DNA of 64,000 nucleotides, taken from positions 90,539-154,538 of the forward strand of contig JAKOVX010000042.1 of the NCBI GenBank assembly GCA_029781855.1. Direction: 5' to 3'. Positions 60,390-64,000 of the stretch are shown here, in pieces; the first letter of the stretch is position 1, and every line of letters starts with the position of its first letter. Made by a program: the position numbers and the translations under genes. The DNA comes from Acidobacteriota bacterium (GTDB taxonomy: Bacteria > Acidobacteriota > Blastocatellia > Pyrinomonadales > Pyrinomonadaceae). The notes beneath the pieces are model-generated. The model saw nothing but the letters and a program-made list of their open reading frames with translations. It was not told the DNA's origin and did no database searches.

Positions 60390-61706
60390 TCAAAATGCCG
60401 CCTTCGAGGCCGGTTCGCCTCCGGTCATCTGCATTGAGACGATCATTGCTCGGGCTTCCCCCCGCATTCGGGTCAGGCGATAGCCGAAAATGGCCGCGCC
60501 CATGATACAGACTATTCCGCCGATAGCGACTGTATACGCGGCTCCTAAGTATCCCGCGAGGGCTCCCGCAGTCAGAGCACCAACCGGAGCGAGGCCCATG
60601 AACATCATCGAATATACCGACATTACGCGGCCGCGGAGTTCGTCCGGGATCATCGCCTGGACCAACGTATTCGACGACGACATCTGCGTCATCATTGAGA
60701 ATCCGACGGGAACGAGCAGTGCTGCGGACAAATAGACATTTCTCGATACGGAAAAAAGAATAAGGCTGACCCCGAGGCCGCCGCACGCCCAGATGACCCA
60801 GCGTCCGAGCCCGAAAACGTGCCGCCGCGAAGCCAGCATCAACGCCGCAACAAGGGCACCGAGGCCGCTTGCACCCATCAAGAAGCCCAGGGTCGAGGCG
60901 TCACCGCGCAGATATTTGTCAGCGAATATGGGCATTAGAACCGCGTACGGCATTCCCATCAGACTGACCAGGCCGAGCATAAGCAGCAGTTCGCGGACCG
61001 GAGCCGTTCGGTGGACGTAGAGGAAGCCTTCGGCAATACGTGAAATGGTCGATCCGATCTTCGGCCGCTGAACGTGCGTTATTCGCATCATCATGATGCC
61101 GGCGATCACCGCCAGATAGCTGACCGCATTTCCGAAAAAGCACCAGCCTTCACCGACCGCCGCTACCAGGATGCCGGCGATCGCCGGACCGACGATCCGA
61201 GCGCCGTTGAACATCGAGGAGTTGAGAGCGATAGCGTTAATGAGGTCCTCTTTGCCGACCATATCGACAGAAAATGCCTGGCGCGTCGGGATGTCGAACG
61301 CGTTGGCGACCCCAAAACCCACCGCGATCACGAAGAGATGCCAGATCTCGACTCGTCCCGTCAAGGTAAGAACGGCAAGCACGAAAGCAAACAGCATTGC
61401 CGTTGACTGGGTGGCGATGAGGATCTTTCGGCGTTCGAATCGATCGGCAACCGCGCCTCCGATCGGTGAAAGTATGAAGACCGGTATTTGCGATGCAAAC
61501 CCGATCAATCCGAGCAATACAACCGAGCCGGTCAATCGGTAAACTAGCCAGCTCTGGGCAACAGTCTGCATCCATGTGCCAGTCAACGAAATAAACTGGC
61601 CGGCGAAGAATAGCCGAAAGTTACGGTGGCGCAGAGCCCGGAACGTCGTTGATATCCGGCCTTTGCTTGCGTCGGGCAACGCTGAGTTATTTGAACTATC
61701 AGGCAT
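60390..61706 (-). CDS. MFS transporter (EntS/TMS-type exporter)
   Basis: 438 residues and 12 predicted helices. RHRNFRLFFAGQFISLTGTW and GGAVADRFERRKIL are the family markers of MFS exporters of the EntS/transmembrane-secretion-effector type, and DELRGRVMSVYSMMFMGLAP is the second-half repeat. Substrate is unknown; homologues export siderophores or drugs. No regulator adjoins it. The 474-base ORF overlapping its 3' half in another frame is a shadow. Confidence 0.92.
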   Translation of the reverse strand: MPDSSNNSALPDASKGRISTTFRALRHRNFRLFFAGQFISLTGTWMQTVAQSWLVYRLTGSVVLLGLIGFASQIPVFILSPIGGAVADRFERRKILIATQSTAMLFAFVLAVLTLTGRVEIWHLFVIAVGFGVANAFDIPTRQAFSVDMVGKEDLINAIALNSSMFNGARIVGPAIAGILVAAVGEGWCFFGNAVSYLAVIAGIMMMRITHVQRPKIGSTISRIAEGFLYVHRTAPVRELLLMLGLVSLMGMPYAVLMPIFADKYLRGDASTLGFLMGASGLGALVAALMLASRRHVFGLGRWVIWACGGLGVSLILFSVSRNVYLSAALLVPVGFSMMTQMSSSNTLVQAMIPDELRGRVMSVYSMMFMGLAPVGALTAGALAGYLGAAYTVAIGGIVCIMGAAIFGYRLTRMRGEARAMIVSMQMTGGEPASKAAF

Positions 61707-61889
61707 AATCGCGATCCCGCGGCCGAAACAATTACCAGATTAAGGGTCTCGGCTGTGGATATCAAGACGACTTGGCTGTTGTGATGCCCGACTCTCGATG
61801 TCTTTTGGGGAAGCAGCAAATTGTGCAAACTCGAAACAAGCAGAAGATCGACTGCGTCACTTAATTTGTTGATGGAGCGAATCACAAAG

Positions 61890-61922
61890 AAAAAGGCCGG
61901 GCCGCGATGTCACGGCCCGGCC
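61890..61922 (-). terminator. intrinsic terminator of the coiled-coil protein gene
   Basis: On the minus strand GGCCGGGCCG (61922-61913) and CGGCCCGGCC (61904-61895) form a perfect 10-bp stem with an eight-base loop, followed by TTTTTC. Confidence 0.9.
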
Positions 61923-61942
61923 CTCATGAACACTGCGAAGAA

Positions 61943-62578
61943 TTAGCCTTCGTTGGCGACTTCTCCGATCTTGCGGTATTGATCGCGCCAGTTGTTCATT
62001 TGCTTCTCTATATCCCGGATCCGATTCCTTTGTTGGATCCGATCAAATTCACCCTTGTTCATCTCTTGCTCCATTTGTTGGAGTCGATTGCTGATCCGCA
62101 TTCGATACTGGTCCATATGATTGAACCAGTGTTGAAAGCGCTTCCTTTGCTGCTCGTTAAGTGCAAGACGGAACCTCTCGTTCTCTTGCTCCATGGCACG
62201 CACCTGTTCGCGGATCCTCTGATGATTTTCCCGGGCCTGATCGAGCGTGAGATTTGCCTGTTCATAGTCACGCTGCATTTCGCGGATCCGGTCCCTCGTC
62301 TGATCGGTCGCTTGGATCCGCTTCTGCAACTGATCGCTTTGAACGTCAGTCAGACGGATCTGGTCCCGATCACGGTCGCGATCCTGGTCGCGATCCCGAT
62401 CCTGGTCTCTGTCTCTGTCACCAGTTTTGTCCTGAGTCTTGTCGCGGTCCTGCTGTCGGGTAACGTCGCCCTTTCCGGGCTGCTGAGGTTTCCCTTTGCC
62501 CTGCCCGACGGCTGTCAACGCCGCGCCGAGGCCGAACACACAGGCCATCAAAAAAATTGTGAATATTCTGCTCTTCAT
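61943..62578 (-). CDS. secreted coiled-coil protein with RDRDQ low-complexity tract
   Basis: 211 residues from the ATG at 62578 (GGAGG ten bases upstream); 18 further codons before it are rejected. Signal peptide to about 24 (TAVGQG). Residues 36-75 are almost wholly Arg, Asp and Gln, (RDRDQD)n with varying phase. The rest is a long amphipathic helix (IRLTDVQSDQLQKRIQ to DQYRKIGEV), resembling Spy/CpxP- or periplasmic-adaptor-like helical proteins. The tract would be easily expanded or contracted. Function is unknown. Confidence 0.85.
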   Translation of the reverse strand: MKSRIFTIFLMACVFGLGAALTAVGQGKGKPQQPGKGDVTRQQDRDKTQDKTGDRDRDQDRDRDQDRDRDRDQIRLTDVQSDQLQKRIQATDQTRDRIREMQRDYEQANLTLDQARENHQRIREQVRAMEQENERFRLALNEQQRKRFQHWFNHMDQYRMRISNRLQQMEQEMNKGEFDRIQQRNRIRDIEKQMNNWRDQYRKIGEVANEG

Positions 62579-63382
62579 TTTTCGTAACCTCCTTGATCGT
62601 ACAGTAGTTAATGATCGGCTGCGCGCCGCCAAATGGACCGATCACCCGATATTTGCCTCTCTGCTTGTCCTGTAACACTCCTGGTCATAGACTCCAAAGT
62701 CCTCAGATCCAGCCCGAAAAGAATATCCATGAACTCAATATCACAGTTCCCAGTGCCGGAAGTCTGGACCAAGTATGCGATGCAACTTGAACGGTGGGAC
62801 AGAGTGCCGGTGGTTGGCTCACGTGAAATAGACGATGAGCCAGTTATCGGAGCCTTCCGCGCCGGCCACATCAAAGATCGCATGTCCGAATTATCGGCAA
62901 ATACCATCGTAAATGGACGCAACCTTCGTTCCACCTCTGTCGAATCCGGTCTAATTAGCGTGGCCCGCCGTGTGGCGGGTATGGTTTTCGGGGAAGCTCG
63001 TGGGACGCGGTAAACAAGGTTTAGAAATCGTGAAAAACTTCACAGGATATTTTCATGGTGCGGGAATTTGCACATAGCAAGCCGATGGCCCAACCACTCA
63101 GAGATTTTTTGCCACGTTTTTATTGACTAATTCTCCATCTCGATCTTGGGTAATCAGGCACGACGCTTGCGACAAGCAACGGTAGAAGTAATAAGCGAAA
63201 CATGTTCGCTTTGTTTTTTGAAAATAAGTAAGCCTAATACTCCGGCAGCGCTGTTGGCAGTCGGAATAGAGAGGTATGAATTGAATGTTCTCCTATATCT
63301 ATATTGTGTTTTGAGAGCATTGGTCGAATTCGACATTGACTCCCGTGTGCGGCGCAGATGCGACGAGTCAGGGAGGTTAGTC
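62579..63382. other. about 800 bases without a supported gene
   Basis: Both strands carry open frames of 108-126 codons (plus 62633-63013, minus 62608-62934), but neither has a ribosome site, a conserved motif or a signal peptide, and they overlap, so neither is accepted. The promoter of the coiled-coil gene should be in the first part. 63014-63382 is AT-rich and shows nothing recognisable. Confidence 0.5.
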
Positions 63383-64000
63383 ATGAGAATCAAGATCTTG
63401 ATAATTCCTTCATTGGTGGTAACGGCGGGTATTATGTTTTTTCAATACACCCAAACGTCAACCGCCAACTCAATAGATAAAAATTCAAAAGTCGCATCCA
63501 CGATGACTGGAGTACCGAGACGCACGTCAGTAACAGGAATCCAGCTGATGAATCTAAATTGGCAAACTGTTGTTAACAATGGTTTTGCGATGCCGGGGAA
63601 TACGCTGACATTCAGCAGCTATGGCCAGCCATCCGTAAATTCGGATGGGTTGGTCGTATTCCGGGCGCGCAGCACAGGCGGACAGCGTGAAACCGGCATT
63701 TACCTGCGACAATTCCCAAAGGGGCCAGTCCGGATCGCCGCAGATCTCGACACTCTGGTCCCATATCCTAACAATTTGGATACGCTGTACACGGAATTCC
63801 CGGCGATCCCACGGATCTCTCTTAACGCGGAGAATATTGCAACGCGGGGAAACCATAAACCGGTCTATAAGTATCTGCTTCCGGATGAGACAGAAACGAG
63901 GGTCGGCACCAACGGCATTTATGCCACACTTGGCACGGACCTCCTGATAACCGGTGCGTCCAAACTGGGCATTGCACCCGGTTTCGAGTATTTTGCGGTT
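63383..64000 (+). CDS. start of a secreted protein, cut by the window end
   Basis: The frame from the ATG at 63383 is open to the last base (206 codons, no stop). GGGAGG lies seven bases upstream. A hydrophobic segment (about 4-20) acts as signal or anchor (KILIIPSLVVTAGIMFF). The mature part contains NSDGLVVFRARSTGGQRETG and IYATLGTDLLITGAS, two copies of a propeller-like (choice-of-anchor/DUF7453-type) blade often found in large acidobacterial secreted proteins. Identity cannot be settled without the rest. Confidence 0.7.
   Translation, partial: MRIKILIIPSLVVTAGIMFFQYTQTSTANSIDKNSKVASTMTGVPRRTSVTGIQLMNLNWQTVVNNGFAMPGNTLTFSSYGQPSVNSDGLVVFRARSTGGQRETGIYLRQFPKGPVRIAADLDTLVPYPNNLDTLYTEFPAIPRISLNAENIATRGNHKPVYKYLLPDETETRVGTNGIYATLGTDLLITGASKLGIAPGFEYFAV

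Noticed and set aside
60313..60786. Minus-strand ORF of 157 codons overlapping the MFS gene
   Set aside because: Another frame of the MFS gene, without hydrophobic pattern or start site.
62633..63013. Plus- and minus-strand ORFs of 108-126 codons
   Set aside because: They overlap each other, lack ribosome sites and show no conserved motif.

Overview
The window looks like chromosomal DNA from an acidobacterium, most probably Blastocatellia (Pyrinomonadaceae-like). The reasons are the density of secreted proteins ending in FG-GAP/VCBS repeats, acidobacterial-type VWA proteins, a winged-helix/TPR regulator, a Rieske/cytochrome b/cytochrome c cluster followed by a choice-of-anchor-V protein and a DUF5777-like protein, and a PASTA-less Ser/Thr kinase. 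This placement is by gene content only; no rRNA gene is present.

Layout. 1-12.1 kb is mainly plus strand: the tail of a VWA protein, deoB, a secreted GH10 xylanase, a small secreted protein, a DUF885 and an M28 peptidase, tsaD, and a sugar-dehydrogenase-like beta-propeller with six VCBS repeats. 12.1-20.9 kb is minus strand: a compact housekeeping run (obgE-nadD-rsfS-rlmH-zinc finger-comF), a roughly 500-nt structured RNA with its own promoter and terminator, a cluster of DnaA-box-like sites, then a Ser/Thr kinase coupled to a VWA protein. 21-23.3 kb holds recA, a lipoprotein and tRNA-Phe(GAA). 23.3-32.3 kb is a decaying secreted/regulatory region: a very large BNR-type protein split by a one-base frameshift, a ScyD/ScyE-like protein, a winged-helix TPR regulator cut by an in-frame TGA, and two FG-GAP tail remnants.

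32.6-38.1 kb encodes a caspase-like (CHAT) TPR protease, a secreted subtilase, an ECF sigma factor and a zinc-finger putative anti-sigma protein, all co-directional. 38.3-43.5 kb is a respiratory cluster with Rieske protein, cytochrome b fused to cytochrome c, cytochrome c, a haem-motif VCBS protein and a beta-barrel candidate. 43.7-50.4 kb holds a beta-barrel protein, rarA, a receiver-like protein, a DnaC-like ATPase, a membrane pseudokinase and a TPR-TonB protein. 50.4-53.5 kb holds rpiB-deoC with N-terminal extensions of microcompartment type, hpt, rplU and rpmA. 53.7-64 kb holds two unknown secreted proteins in repeat-rich DNA, xseA-unknown-xseB, a peroxiredoxin whose peroxidatic cysteine codon is TGA (a selenoprotein with a SECIS-like hairpin), a BI-1 family protein, DoxX, an MFS exporter, a coiled-coil secreted protein and the start of another secreted protein.

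How it fits together: the genes suggest an aerobic, polymer-degrading heterotroph with nucleoside and deoxyribose catabolism (deoB, deoC, rpiB-like, hpt), extensive surface sensing, and selenium-dependent peroxide defence. The strongest unusual signals are the Sec-peroxiredoxin, the structured RNA upstream of obgE, and the CHAT-subtilase-sigma cluster.
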